Below the pieces are notes generated by a model. It was not told the DNA's origin. It saw only the letters and a list, made by a program, of their open reading frames with translations, and ran no database searches. Position numbers and translations under genes: made by a program. A DNA stretch of 64,000 bases from Myotis daubentonii (lineage: Eukaryota > Chordata > Mammalia > Chiroptera > Vespertilionidae), in assembly GCF_963259705.1 (NCBI RefSeq), contig NC_081841.1, forward strand, positions 117,251,033 to 117,315,032. The letters run 5' to 3'. This document shows positions 45,661 through 56,748 of this stretch, piece by piece. Numbering within the stretch: the first letter of the stretch is position 1; each line of letters opens with the position of its first letter.

Positions 45661-46901
45661 TCCTAACGCAATGAAAACTAAGAGAAAATAAACAAATGGG
45701 ACTACATCAAAATAAAAAGCTTCTGCACAGCAAAAGAAACCATCCACAAAACAACAAGAAAGCCCACTGCATGGGAGAACATATTTGCCAATGTTATCAC
45801 AAAAAATGGGCAACAGACCCAAATAGATACCGTTTGAAAGAGGACATAAGGAAGGCCAAGAAACAAATGAAAACATGCTCAAAGTCACTAAACATCTGAT
45901 AGATGCAAATCAGAACAACAATGTGGTACCATCTCACACCTATCAGAATGGCTATCATCAACAAATCAACAAACGATAAGTGCTGGCAAGGATGTGGAGA
46001 AAAAGGAACCCTTGTGCACTGCTGGTGGGAATGCAGACTGGTGCATCCACTGTGGAGAACACTATGGAGTTTCCTCAAAAAATTAAAAATGGAATTCCCA
46101 TTTGACCCAGTGATCCCACTTCTAGGACTATATCCCTAGAAACACCAATCAGAAAGGATATATGCACTCCTATGTTCATAGCAGCACAATTTACAATAGC
46201 TAAGATTTGGAAACATTCTAAGTGCCCATCAGAAGATGAGTGGTTTACAAAACTGTGGTACATCTACACAATGGAATACTACACTGCAATAAAAAAGAAG
46301 GAATTCTTACCATTTGCAACAGCATGGATGGAACTGGAGAGCATTATGCTAAGTGAAATAAGCCAGTTGGAGAAAGATAAATATCACATGATCTCACTCA
46401 TTTATGTAATATAATAAAAACATAAACTGATGAAAAAAAAGCAGATCCAGAGAAGCACAAATCAGACTGTCAAACCTCAGAGGGAAGGTAGGGGAGGGTG
46501 GGAGTAAAGGGGAGAGATCAACCAAAGAACTTGTATACATACATATAAGCCTATCCAATGGACACAGACATTAGGGGGGTAAGGGCATGAGTGGGGGGTG
46601 TGGAGTGGTGGGACAATGGGGAGATAAGGACACATATGTAATACCTTAATCAATAAAGAAAAAAAATTAAGAAGAATCCATAGGAAGCAAAATATCAGAC
46701 ATATTTTGTAGCAATATCTTTACCGATACAGCTCCTAGGGCAATGGAAACTAAGGAGAAGATAAACAAATCAGACTACATCAAAATAAAAAGCTTCTGCA
46801 CAGCAAAAGAAACCATCAACAGAGAGAAACAAAGATGGCGGTATAGGTAAACACTGGAAATTGCTGCCTCCCATAACAACTTCAAAAATACAACGAAAAG
46901 A

Positions 46902-48850
46902 GAACCAAGATGGCGGCATAGGTTAACGCCGGAGTTTGCTGCTTTGAACAACTACTTCAAAAGTGAAACTAAAAGACGGAACGAACATCACCCAGAACCA
47001 CAGGAACGCTGGCTGAGTGGAAGTCCTACAACTAGGAGGAAAGAGAAACACATACGGACACTCAGAGGAGGCGCAGTGCTGAAGTCAAATTCTGAGGTGC
47101 GGAGTGCACGGAGTGGGCTGGCGGCGGAGGGCGCGGTTGGCATTTTCAATCGGGAGGGAGTCGCAGACTCTGAGCTCCAGATACAGGCGAGTCTTTAGGG
47201 ACCCAGACTCAAATGGGAGAAGCGGGACTGTCTGGCTTCGGTCAGAGGAGTGCAGCTTTCTCTCCCAGCTTTGCAGCAGGTGCTGGGACTCAGAGAGGCA
47301 GAGCCCCTGGGGACAGGACTGAGAGCCGCCATCACTGCTCCCTCCGGCCCACCCTGTTGATCCTGTGCGACCCGCCCTGCCCAAGCCCTGCACAGAGGCA
47401 TTTGCCGCATAGCCTAAGGCAAAGGCAAGATTAGCACCTCCCTAGAGGACAGAAGTTCTCTCACTGCTGACACAGCTGATTCTCATAGCCACTTGGCCTG
47501 GAGGTCAAACCCTCCCTGGTATTAGCTACAACAATCAAGGTTTAACTATAAGACTGTGAACAAAGACCACTAGGGGGTGCACCAAGGAAGCATAACAAAA
47601 TGCGGAGACAAAGAAACAGGACAAAATTGTCAAAGGAAGATATAGAGTTCAGAACCACATTTTAAGGTCTCTCAAGAACTGTTTAGAAGCCGCCGATAAA
47701 CTTAATGAGATCTACAAGAAAACTAATGAGACCCTCGATGTTATATTGGGGAACCAACTAGAAATTAAGCATACACGGACTGAAATAACGAATATTATAC
47801 AGACTCCCGACAGCAGACCAGAGGAGCGGAAGAATCAAGTCAATGATTTGAAATGCGAGGAAGCAAAAAACACCCAACCGGAAAAGCAAAATGAAAAAAG
47901 AATCCAAAAATGTGAGGATAGTGTAAGGAGCCTCTGGGACAGCTTCAAGCATACCAACATCAGAATTATAGGGGTGCCAGAAGATGAGAGAGAGCAAGAT
48001 ATTGAAAACCTATTTGAAGAAATAATGACAGAAAACTTCCCCTACCTGGTGAAAGAAATGGACTTACAGGTCCAAGAAGCGCGGAGAACCCCAAACAAAA
48101 GGAATCCAAAGAGGACCACACCAAGACACATCATAATTAAAATGCCAAGAGCAAAAGATAAAGAGAGAATCTTAAAAACAGCAAGAGAAAGAAACTCAGT
48201 TACCTACAAGGGAATACCCATACGACTGTCAGCTGATTTCTCAACAGAAACTATGCAGGCCAGAAGGGAGTGGCAAGAAATATTCAAAGTGATGAATACC
48301 AAGAACCTACAACCAAGATTACTTTATCCAGCAAAGCTATCATTCAGAATTGAAGGTCAGATAAAGAGCTTCACAGATAAGGAAAAGCTAAAGGAGTTCA
48401 TCACCACCAAACCAGGATTATATGAAATGCTGAAAGGTATCCTTTAAGAAGAGGAAGAGGAAGAAAAAGGTAAAGATACAAATTATGAACAACAAATATG
48501 CATCTATCAACAAGTGAATCTAAGAATCAAGTGAATAAATAATCTGATGAACAGAATGAACTGTTGATTATAATAGAATCAGGGACATAGAAAGGGAATG
48601 GACTGACTATTCTTGGGGGGGAAAGGGGTGTGGGAGATGCGGGAAGAGACTGGACAAAAATTGTGCACCTATGGATGAGGACAGTGGGTGGGGAGTGAGG
48701 GCGGAGAGTGGGGTGGGAACTGGGAGGAGGGGAGTTATGGGGGGGAAAAAGAGGAACAAATGTAATAATCTGAACAATAAATATTTAATTAAAAAAATAA
48801 ATAAAATAAAGTCATTACAGGTATTTGACAAACAATGTGCTCAAAAAAAA
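46902..48850 (+). mobile_element. HAL1-B, half-L1 element nested in HAL1-A
   Basis: 1.95 kb, inserted in the 5' UTR of HAL1-A with the 18-bp duplication aaaaatacaacgaaaaga at 46884-46901 and 48851-48868. The 5' end carries AAGATGGCGGC (46907-46917), a YY1-type site also seen at L1 5' ends. ORF1 (47600-48447) has one frameshift. After the canonical A-rich end, 32 extra bases (48811-48842) precede a second A-tail. Confidence 0.92.
47600..48447 (+). pseudogene. ORF1 of HAL1-B with a single frameshift
   Basis: L1-type ORF1 protein: coiled-coil region, RRM-like core with IRIIGVPE and [14 protein letters not shown], and C-terminal domain ending KPGLYEMLKGIL. The start at 47600 reads MRRQRNRTKLSKED..., then a one-base deletion near 47661 (compared with HAL1-A) brings in TAA at 47663-47665. 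From 47665 on the frame is open to the stop at 48447, with 233 residues available from an internal ATG at 47746. It is otherwise intact. Confidence 0.85.
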
Positions 48851-48868
48851 AAAAATACAACGAAAAGA

Positions 48869-49947
48869 CAAAACGGACATCATCCAGAACTACAAGAAGG
48901 CTGGCTGAGTGGAAATTCTACAACTAGATGGAAAGAGAAAAGTACACTGAGACTCAGAGGAGCTGTGGAAGTAAAGTGCAGAGGTACGGAAGTTCGAGCG
49001 CGCGTGGAAAGGGCCTGGAACCTGAGGACGCGGCTGTCTTTTTGAATCGGGAGGGAGTCACAAGCTCCTGACTGCTCTGAACTCCAGTTCCGGGAAGTCT
49101 CTGGGGACCCAGGACTCATATGGGGAGAAACTGGACTGTCTGGCATCAGGCAGAACTCTGAACTTGAGGGCGGCTTTTCCTCAGAGGTGCTTTCAGCAAT
49201 TACCAGGACACTGAGATGCAGGGCCACTTAGGGCAGGGCTGAGGATCAGCCATAGCTGCTTGCTTCACCCTGTTGATTCCCTGAGACCCCACCTCACTCA
49301 GGCTGCAGCAGAGGCTTTTGCATATGAATGCCCTGGCCCTTTGCAATCTGAAAATTACCTAACAAATTGCAGCTGGGCCAGACAGACCCAGAACTTCCAA
49401 GAGAAGGCCCAAGGCCCCAAAGCATCTTGCACTGATTCACAGCTGGGCCTCATCTGGGCACCTCCAAACTCCAAAAAAGGAAGGGGAATCTGCAGATCTT
49501 TTCGTAGCTCCTGCTGGGTAACCTCAGGCAGAGGCTAAATTAGCACCTCCTTAGATCCAAGAGCCAGTGTACCCAGTGCTCAGAGTGGGACCATCCAGAT
49601 TACAACTCCTCAGATCCCTAAGGGACACACTCAGGGGGCAGATTCAGTGAGCACCAAAGCCCCACTGAAGCAAGTCTTGCCCCAGAAGGGTGTCTTCAGC
49701 ACAGAAGTTCTCCCACTGCAGACACAGCTGATTCTCACAGTCAATTGGCCTGGAGGTCAATTCCTACCAGTGATACCTAAAACAATTAAGGATTAACTAC
49801 AACAAGACTACAACAAGACTGTGCACAAAGCCCACAAAGGGGTGCACCAAGAGGGTCCACCTCAGGAAATTGAGGAGGCTGAGCCACTGGGCCCTATATG
49901 ACACCTAGCACACAAAGCCACTCTACCAACACAGGGAAGCATAAAAA
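48869..49947 (+). promoter_or_regulatory. 5' UTR of HAL1-A (3' part)
   Basis: About 1.08 kb of GC-richer, non-coding sequence between the insertion point of HAL1-B and the ORF1 start. It aligns by eye with 46970-47599 in HAL1-B ('ggctggctgagtgg', 'gggagggagtcrcaga') but is longer. By analogy with L1 it should hold an internal promoter; that is inference. Confidence 0.6.
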
Positions 49948-50778
49948 ATGCAGAGACAAACAAACAGGTCACAAATGACAGAAATGGAGGAAAGCAAACG
50001 ACTGGATATAGACTTTAAAACCACGTTTATAAGGTTGTTCAAGAATTTTATGGAAACCACCGATAAATTTAGTGAGACCCTGGAGGATATGAAAAAAGAC
50101 CAACTAGAAATTAAGCATACACTGACTGAAATAAAGAATAATATACAGAGATCCAACAGCAGACAAGAGGATCCCAAGAATCAAGTCAAAGATTTGAAAT
50201 ACGAAGAAGCAAAAAACACCCAATTGGAAAAGCAAAATGAAAAAAGAATCCGAAAATACAAAGATAGTGTAAGGAGCCTCTGGGACAGCTTCAAGCGTAC
50301 CAACATCAGAATTATAGGGGTGCCAGAAGAAGAGAGAGAGCAAGAAATTGAAAACCCATTTGAAGAAATAATGACAGAAAACTTCCCTTACCTGGTGAAA
50401 GAAATAGACTTACAAGTCCAGGAAGCGCAGAGAACCCCAAACAAAAGGAATCCAAAGAGGACCACACCAAGACACATCATAATTAAAATGCCAAGGGCAA
50501 AAGACAAAGAGAGAATCTTAAAAGCAGCAAGAGAAAAACAGTCAGTTACCTACAAGGGAGTACCCATAGGACTGTCAGCTGATTTCTCAACAGAAACTAT
50601 GCAGGCCAGAAGGGAGTGGCAAGAAATATTCAAAGTGATGAATAGCAAGAACCTACAACCAAGATTACTTTACCCAGCAAAGCTATCATTCAGAATTGAA
50701 GGTCAGATAAAGAGCTTCACAGATAAGAAAAAGCTAAAGGAGTTCATCACCACCAAACCAGCATTATATGAATTCTGA
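49948..50778 (+). CDS. ORF1 protein of HAL1-A (276 residues)
   Basis: An open frame of 276 residues. The N-terminus is [18 protein letters not shown], then a predicted coiled coil (~30-110, e.g. [20 protein letters not shown]). The RRM-like core (~115-195) includes [17 protein letters not shown] and [17 protein letters not shown]. The C-terminal domain (~200-270) includes [18 protein letters not shown] and [19 protein letters not shown]1 ORF1 proteins are RNA-binding trimers that coat the element RNA. A one-base deletion near 50771 replaces the last ~6 residues (YEMLKGIL becomes YEF). No ORF2 follows, so mobility must have depended on L1. Confidence 0.85.
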   Translation: MQRQTNRSQMTEMEESKRLDIDFKTTFIRLFKNFMETTDKFSETLEDMKKDQLEIKHTLTEIKNNIQRSNSRQEDPKNQVKDLKYEEAKNTQLEKQNEKRIRKYKDSVRSLWDSFKRTNIRIIGVPEEEREQEIENPFEEIMTENFPYLVKEIDLQVQEAQRTPNKRNPKRTTPRHIIIKMPRAKDKERILKAAREKQSVTYKGVPIGLSADFSTETMQARREWQEIFKVMNSKNLQPRLLYPAKLSFRIEGQIKSFTDKKKLKEFITTKPALYEF

Positions 50779-51238
50779 AAGGTATTCTTTAAGAAGAGGA
50801 AGAAGAAAAAGGTAAAGATAAAAATTATGAACAGCAAATACATATCTATCAACAAGTGAATCTAAAAATCAAGTGAATAAAAAATCTGATGAACAGAGTA
50901 AACTGGTGAATATAATAGAACCAGGGGCATGGAAAGGGAGTGGACTAACAATTCTTGGGGTGAAAGGGTGTGTGGGTTCAGGAAGAGACTGGACAAACAT
51001 CGTACACCTATGGGAGGGGTAAGGGCAGAGGGTGGGGTGGGAACTGGGTGGAGGAGAGCGTCGGGGGGGGGAAGAGGAATAACTGTAATAATCTGAAAAA
51101 TAAAGATTTAATTAAAAAAAAGAAGTTAGCAAGAAAATAAACATCCATGTACCCACCTTAAAAAAAAAAAAGAAAAAGAAACCATCAACAAAACAACAAG
51201 AAAGCCCACTGCACGGGAGAACATATTTGCTAACGTTA

Positions 51239-51901
51239 TCCTATATAAGAAAAAGCTAATATGCAAATAGACCGAAAGGCAGAATAACTGAACAACCAGT
51301 CACTATGATATGCACTGACCACCAGGGGGCAGACGTGGAACGTGGTGGGTGTTGGCAGCAGGCGGCAGAGAGTGGCATCAGCCACAGAGGGATGGTGGAG
51401 CAGGTTAGCAGGAGTGCCAGACCAAGGCAGGGCACCAGTAACTGTCATTGGGGCTAGCCTCTGGTGATTACTGAAAATTCTTTGCTTTGCACACTACAGT
51501 TTCGCCAGGTGCCTTCTCCTGCTGTCTGCACCAGCCCCACTCACACTAGCTGCCAGCACCGGAGCCACAGCTCACATCCACCTCCAGTGCCTGGCGCCAG
51601 TCCCTATCACTTGGCGCCATCAGTGGGTGCAAGTGGCGGCTGCTGGCCCTGATAGCCCCTGAGGGCTTCTGAACCTCCCCCTGCTCCTGAGGGTTGAGCA
51701 GGACCTGTGCCCTCAGCACCTTGCAGTAGCTGTGGTGGTGGCGGGAACGCAGCTGCCAACAGACAGAGAACTGTGGGCAATGATGGGAGGGGCAGAGTGG
51801 GGGTGCAGAGGATGGGCCGAGACCCGTCCCTGTGCCCACCACAGCCTTGCAAGGCTCCCAGTTCCTTTAGAGGTGCATAAATTCATGCACTGGGCCCCTA
51901 G
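51239..51901 (+). mobile_element. HeliBat-type Helitron
   Basis: Starts TCCTATATAAGAAAAAGCTA after A, ends 'aattcatgcactgggcccCTAG' before T (663 bp). It splits L1 copy 'b'. The 5' part ('cactgaccaccagggggcag') matches unit 2 of the composite at 39246. No coding capacity for Rep/helicase. Confidence 0.92.
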
Positions 51902-51985
51902 TATCCTATAAGGGCCTAATCTCCAAAATTTATAGGGAACTCATACATCTTAACAAAAAAAAGATAAACAATCCAATATAAAAAA

Positions 51986-54785
51986 TGTGCAGGATCCAAT
52001 ATGGCTGCTGACAGGACGGCAAGCTGCAAGATAGTGTGTGAGTGAAAGAACGAAAAGAGTGTGTGTAGATGTGCGGGGAGTGACTGTATTTGTGAGTGAG
52101 GGGCAGTTATATTCCAAGGAATTGTTGGGGACTGCCGGGCCAGGTTCCCCTGGTCGGGTAGCCTCTACTGCTGCTGAAATCTCTCCCAGAGCAGCCGGCT
52201 CCACCGTGGAAACTGCCATCTTGAAGGGAGAGTGTCAGTAATCTGAAGCCCAGCCTTACCTTCAACCAGGGACCTCAGATACCTCCCGGGACCCTACAAC
52301 CACAACCTCCAGGGACGAGCTGCCTCAGCTGTGAACCCAGGAATACCAAGACTCCAGCCTCTCCAACTGCGGGTGCCTAGAAAGTCTGTCTAGAAGGAGA
52401 CAAATTGGTGCGAATATGCGGACCAGCCCTGCACCTTCTCACAGAGCAGAGAGAAGGAACAGCTGAATCGATTAATATACACCCAGAATTGGCGAATTAA
52501 GTAGAGGTCAGATATTGCCTAGGGAAATGTGAGATCTGGGATCCAGGCTGGAGGGAGAAATGCGTGCAAAATGCCAAAGACTCAATCAAAAAACTACTAG
52601 ATCTAATAAATGAATTTGGCAATGTAGCAGGATACAAAATTAACACCAAGAAATCTATGGCCTTTTTATATACCAATAATGAACTCACAGAAAGAAAAAT
52701 GAAAAAAAAAAATCCCATTTACCATTGCACCAAAAAAAATTAAGATACCTAGGAATAAACTTAACCAAGGACGTAAAAGACCTGTACTTGGAAAACTTCA
52801 GGACATTGAAAAAAGAGATAGAGGAAGACATAAACAAATGAAAGAACATACCATGTTCATGGATTGGTAGAATCAGCATCATTAAAATGTCCATACTACC
52901 CAGAGCAATCTACAGATTCAATACAATCCCCATTAAAATACCAACAGCATATTTCAAAGATCTAGAACAAACTCTCCAAAAATTAATCTGGAATAACAAA
53001 AGACCCTGAATAGCCACAGCAATCCTGAGAAAGAAGAACAAAGTTGGATTGATCACAATACCAGATATCAAGCTATAGTACCAAGCCATGGTTCTCAAAA
53101 CTGCCTGCTACTGGCACAAGAACAGACATATAGACCAATGGAACAGAACAGAGAACCCAGAAATCGACCCAAGCCATTATGCTTAATTAATATTTTATAA
53201 AGGAGGCAAGAGCAAACGATGGAGTCAAATCAGTCTTTTTAATAAATGGTGCTGGTAAATTTGGACAGATACATGCAAAAAAATGAAACTATATCACCAA
53301 CTTACACCATACACCAAAACAATATCAAAATGGCTAACGGACTTGAATGTAAAAAGGGAAACCATAAAAATCCTACAAGACTGCTGGAGTCCATTCATTG
53401 TCTTCACTAGCTGAGTTTAGACAGAGACCCCCCAAAAGCTAGTAACCTTTGAAGTTCTAGCAAAGGTCAGAACTGTGCACCACCCAGTTAATTTAGGTAA
53501 TAATAGTTGAAGCATCCCCACCTTAGTTCCCTTAATTCCTTAGATACTTATGTAGATCCTTGTTGATTATTGTTAATCAGATACTCTGCCTACTCCTGGA
53601 AATCTATTGATGGGCTAATCAGATACTTTGTCTATTCCTGGAAATTGTTTGCTGATCTGTGTGTCATTGAAACCTCCTTACCCTAAGGGCTACTCCAGAT
53701 CAATAAAAGATCTGAGCAGCCTGAGCAGTGGTGGAAGTCCTTCGGGACTTGCCCGCCTGGTCCCCCAATATTGCAAAATTATCTCGTGTCTTTTTCTCTC
53801 ATTTGTTGTGCGGCCCCTCTTTCAGATACCGAACCCCACTCCACGCAGAACGTGGAGGGAGTCTTACTCGACACAAGACTCCATAGGCAGCAAAGTAGCA
53901 GACATATGTCACAGTAATATCTTTACAGACACAGCTCCTAGGGCAATGGAGACGAAGGAGAAAATAAACAAATGGGATACATCAAAATAAAAGCTTCTGC
54001 ACGGCAAAAGAAACCATCAACAAAACAACAAGAAAGCCCACTCCATGGGAGAACATATTTGCCAATGATATTTCTGATAAGGGCTTAATCTCCAAAATTT
54101 ACAGAGAACTCATACAACTTAACAAAAGGAAGATAAATAATCCAATCAACAAATGTTCAAAGGATGCAAATAGACACTTTTGGAAAGAGGACATACAGAA
54201 GACCGAAAGACATATGAAAACATGCTCAAAGTCACTAATCATCTAAGAGATGCAAATCAAAACAACAAAGAAGTAACATCTCAGACCTGTAAGAATTGCT
54301 ATCATTGACAAATCAACAAATGACAAGTGCTGGCAAGGATGTGGAGAAAAAGAAACCCTCCTGCACTGGTGGTGGGAATACAGACTGGTGCATCCACTGT
54401 GGAAGACAGTATGGCGTTTCCTCAAAAAGTTAAAAAATGGAACCCCCATTTGACCCAGTAATCCCACTCCTAGGACTATATCCCAAGAAAACAGAAACAC
54501 CAATCAGAAAGGATATATGCACCCCTATGTTCATAGCAGCACAATTTACAATAGCTAAGATTTGGAAACATTCTAAGTGCCCATCAGAAGATGAGTGGTT
54601 TACAAAACTGTGGTACATCTACACAATGGAATACTATGCTGCTATAAAAAAGAAGGAACTTTTAACATTTGCAACAACATGGATGGAACTGGAGAACATT
54701 ATGCTAAGCAAAATAACCCATTTGGGGAAAGATAAATATCACATGATCTCACTCATATGTGGAATATAATGATCAACATAATTTG
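51986..54785 (+). mobile_element. L1 copy 'c': 5' UTR fused to RT and C-terminal ORF2
   Basis: 5' UTR-like sequence ('ccaatatggctgctgacagg') runs to about 52560. It then jumps into ORF2 at the RT/thumb region (52568 on, [24 protein letters not shown] style), so ORF1 and the endonuclease are deleted. ORF2 continues to 53381, is interrupted by a solo LTR (53382-53873), resumes at 53874 and ends with the 3' UTR near 54785. Many stops are present. Confidence 0.82.
53382..53873 (+). mobile_element. Class II (ERV2) solo LTR
   Basis: 492 bp, TG...CA, perfect 6-bp duplication caagac at 53376-53381 and 53874-53879. Polyadenylation signal 'tcaataaaagatctgagc' near 53700. The R/U5 end ('tgtgcggcccctctttcaga', 'cgtggaggga') is related to the solo LTR at 32866. 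It sits in L1 copy 'c'. Confidence 0.93.
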
Positions 54786-54789
54786 ATGA

Positions 54790-55061
54790 ACAAGAATAGA
54801 TGCTCCTACCAATAGGTTAGCTTGCTGCTGGGTTCTGGCTGTTCCGAACTGGGCCAGATGGGCCAGAAGCGCCCTGGAGCCTTCTCACAGTCCCTCTCAG
54901 GCCCCGTTCCTGCACCAGTAGGGTCCCTTGGCCTGGCCTGTGCCCTCTGGCACTCCAGGACCCCTTGGGGGATGTCAGAGAGCCGGTTTTTGCCTGATCA
55001 CTACAGGCCAGGCTGAGGGACCCCACTGGTGCATGAATCCGTGCACCAGGCCTCTGGTAAA
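54790..55061 (+). mobile_element. 5'-truncated Helitron
   Basis: The 3' end has the hairpin 'ggtgcatgaatccgtgcacc' and then 'aggcctCTGG' before T, matching HeliBat ends with CTAG changed to CTGG. The internal text ('ggccaggctgagggacccca') matches the Helitrons at 25.7 and 39.6 kb. The 5' end is missing. Confidence 0.72.
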
Positions 55062-55224
55062 ATAATAAAAGTAGGAACAACTTGACCATATAGATCTTCT
55101 GATATGATGTTTTGTGAAATGTACAGCATCACCTGGGAGGTATTACTGCCCAAAATGTTTAACTTGAATCAAATCGAGCCTCTTGACCTTACTTCAGTTT
55201 ACAGGAAGTACAGGGAATAGAAAA

Positions 55225-55432
55225 AATAATGCTAAGAGCCTGGATGGATGGCTCAGTGCTTGAACATTGACCCATGAATCAGGAAGTCAGTGTTTGATTA
55301 CCACATGCCTGGTTTTTGGCTTGATGATGAGTAGGGGGCATGCAGGAGGCAGTCGATTAATGATTCTCTCTCATCATTGTTGCTTCTCTCCCTCTCCCTC
55401 TCTCTGAAATTTTATTTATATATATGATGCTA
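55225..55432 (+). mobile_element. Old tRNA-derived SINE
   Basis: Diverged SINE: head with 'tggatggctcagtgcttgaa', body 'catgcaggaggcagtcgatt', then 'ctctctcatcattgttgctt' and a CT-rich stretch. Confidence 0.75.
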
Positions 55433-55804
55433 AGATACATATAAAGGAAACTGTGAGACAAACCAAAAAAGTAGAATACTCAATGTCATTTAAAAAAATG
55501 AAAGGGAATTATTCTAGAGTGAGAGACATAATAATCCCATGCAATATGTGAAACTTGAATGAACTTTGGTTTAAGAAAAGCAACGGTAAAAACATTTAGG
55601 TGTACAATTGGGGAAATTTGAATATGCACTGAATATGAGGGGTTATTGTCCATTTTCTAGGTGCAATGAAGGCACTATGTTATGTAGTAAGCTGTCCTTA
55701 CTCTTAGGAGATAATTGTGGAAATATTTTTAAGGCAAATGTCATGATGTCTACAACTTTCAAATGTTTCTGAAACATACAAACACAGACACAGACACAGA
55801 CACA

Positions 55805-55844
<40 letters not shown>

Positions 55845-56019
55845 TAGGTAAAGAAAACATGACCAAGTGTTAATTATTGAATTGAAGTGGTTGGTATGTA
55901 GGTTTTGTTGTACTATCCTTTCAACTTTTCTTCATGTTTGAAATATTTAATAGGAAGATGAAATGAATAAGTTCCTTCATTTTTTTCCTTTCCTGAGAGA
56001 TATAACCAGGTACTCACCC
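55433..56019. other. Intergenic sequence with a microsatellite
   Basis: No gene recognised. A (GACACA)n/(CA)n microsatellite occupies 55780-55841. Confidence 0.6.
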
Positions 56020-56265
56020 TTCTCTAGGGCACTTTGCCTCATCTCTCCAAACAGTGAGTCCTCCAAGCCTATATTAAGTGCCCACAGCAGCCTATGCCAC
56101 ACTGCTTATTGTCTACTTACTGTCTGTCTTTCCTACATGTCAGTGAGCTTTGAGAGGGCAGGGACCATATCCCGTCATCTGTATATTCCCCCAGCACAGA
56201 GCCTGACACAGTGCAAGTGATCCATAATGAAAGATTGTATGGGTGGATGGACAGATAAACAGAAA
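56020..56265 (+). mobile_element. L2 LINE 3' end
   Basis: 'gtgagctttgagagggcagg gaccatatc', 'attcccccagcacagagcct' and 'gacacagtgcaagtgatcca' are the classic end of L2. Ancient fragment. Confidence 0.75.
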
Positions 56266-56748
56266 AGTGGACGAAGTACTGAACTGGTCTGCTAGCATCT
56301 AGGCCCCACTGCTCCAATCCAGCTCACCACTGGGCAAGTCTGTTGAGGCAGAGTTATCCTAGTACCATTTCCCTACTCAGCACACCTCAGTGGCTTCTCA
56401 CAGCCCAGCCTCACTCTCCCACTATAACTCCTATATGACCCAGTCACCTTTTTTTCAAGAAAACAAAAAAATTCTTTTTTTTTTTTATTGCTTAAAGTGT
56501 TACAAAGGGTATTACATATGTATCCATTTTATCCCCCCGCCCAAGACAGTCCCCTAGCCTCCCCTATCACCCAGTGTCTTATGTCCATTGGTTATGCTTA
56601 TATGCATGCATACAAGTCCTTTCGTTGATCTCTTACCCCCCTACCTCCTGCCCCCCAACCCTCCCCGGCCTTCCCGCTGCAGCTCGACAATCTGTTTGAG
56701 GCAGCTCTGCCTCTGTATCTATTATTGTTCAAAAGTTTATAATGGTCT

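Larger units (their letters stand above)
42178..46675 (+). mobile_element. L1 copy 'a': 5' UTR, broken ORF1, ORF2 without the RT domain
   Basis: The 5' UTR begins 'gatggcaactggcaggatgg'. ORF1 remnants run about 43160-44030 with several stops. ORF2 starts near 44360 with an endonuclease region (44520-44876 and 44976-45180) in broken frames. At ~45175-45185 the sequence jumps from just after the endonuclease to near the C-terminal third (GGKxIQW region), removing about 1.5-2 kb including the RT domain. The C-terminal part is split by a hAT MITE (45427). The 3' UTR ends 'aataaagaaaaaaaatt'. A Ves SINE (44082) separates ORF1 from ORF2. Confidence 0.85.
46822..51173 (+). mobile_element. HAL1-A, half-L1 element, interrupted by HAL1-B
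   Basis: HAL1-A consists of 46822-46901 plus 48869-51173 (about 2.4 kb). Perfect 17-bp duplication aaaagaaaccatcaaca at 46805-46821 and 51174-51190. It has a 5' UTR starting near 'aaagatggcggtatagg', one ORF1-type gene (49948-50778), then a short 3' UTR and A-tail, with no ORF2. HAL1 elements are non-autonomous LINE-1 relatives mobilised by L1 enzymes. A second A-tail after unrelated sequence (51123-51159) suggests a 3' transduction. Confidence 0.9.
46676..51990 (+). mobile_element. L1 copy 'b': ORF2 fragment split by HAL1s and a Helitron
   Basis: The pieces 46676-46821, 51191-51238 and 51902-~51985 join to a continuous stretch of L1 ORF2 C-terminal sequence ('agcttctgcacagcaaaaga' ... 'aaacaacaagaaagcccact' ... 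'taatctccaaaatttatagg'). The gaps are the HAL1 pair and the Helitron, each with its own insertion signature. Confidence 0.85.
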
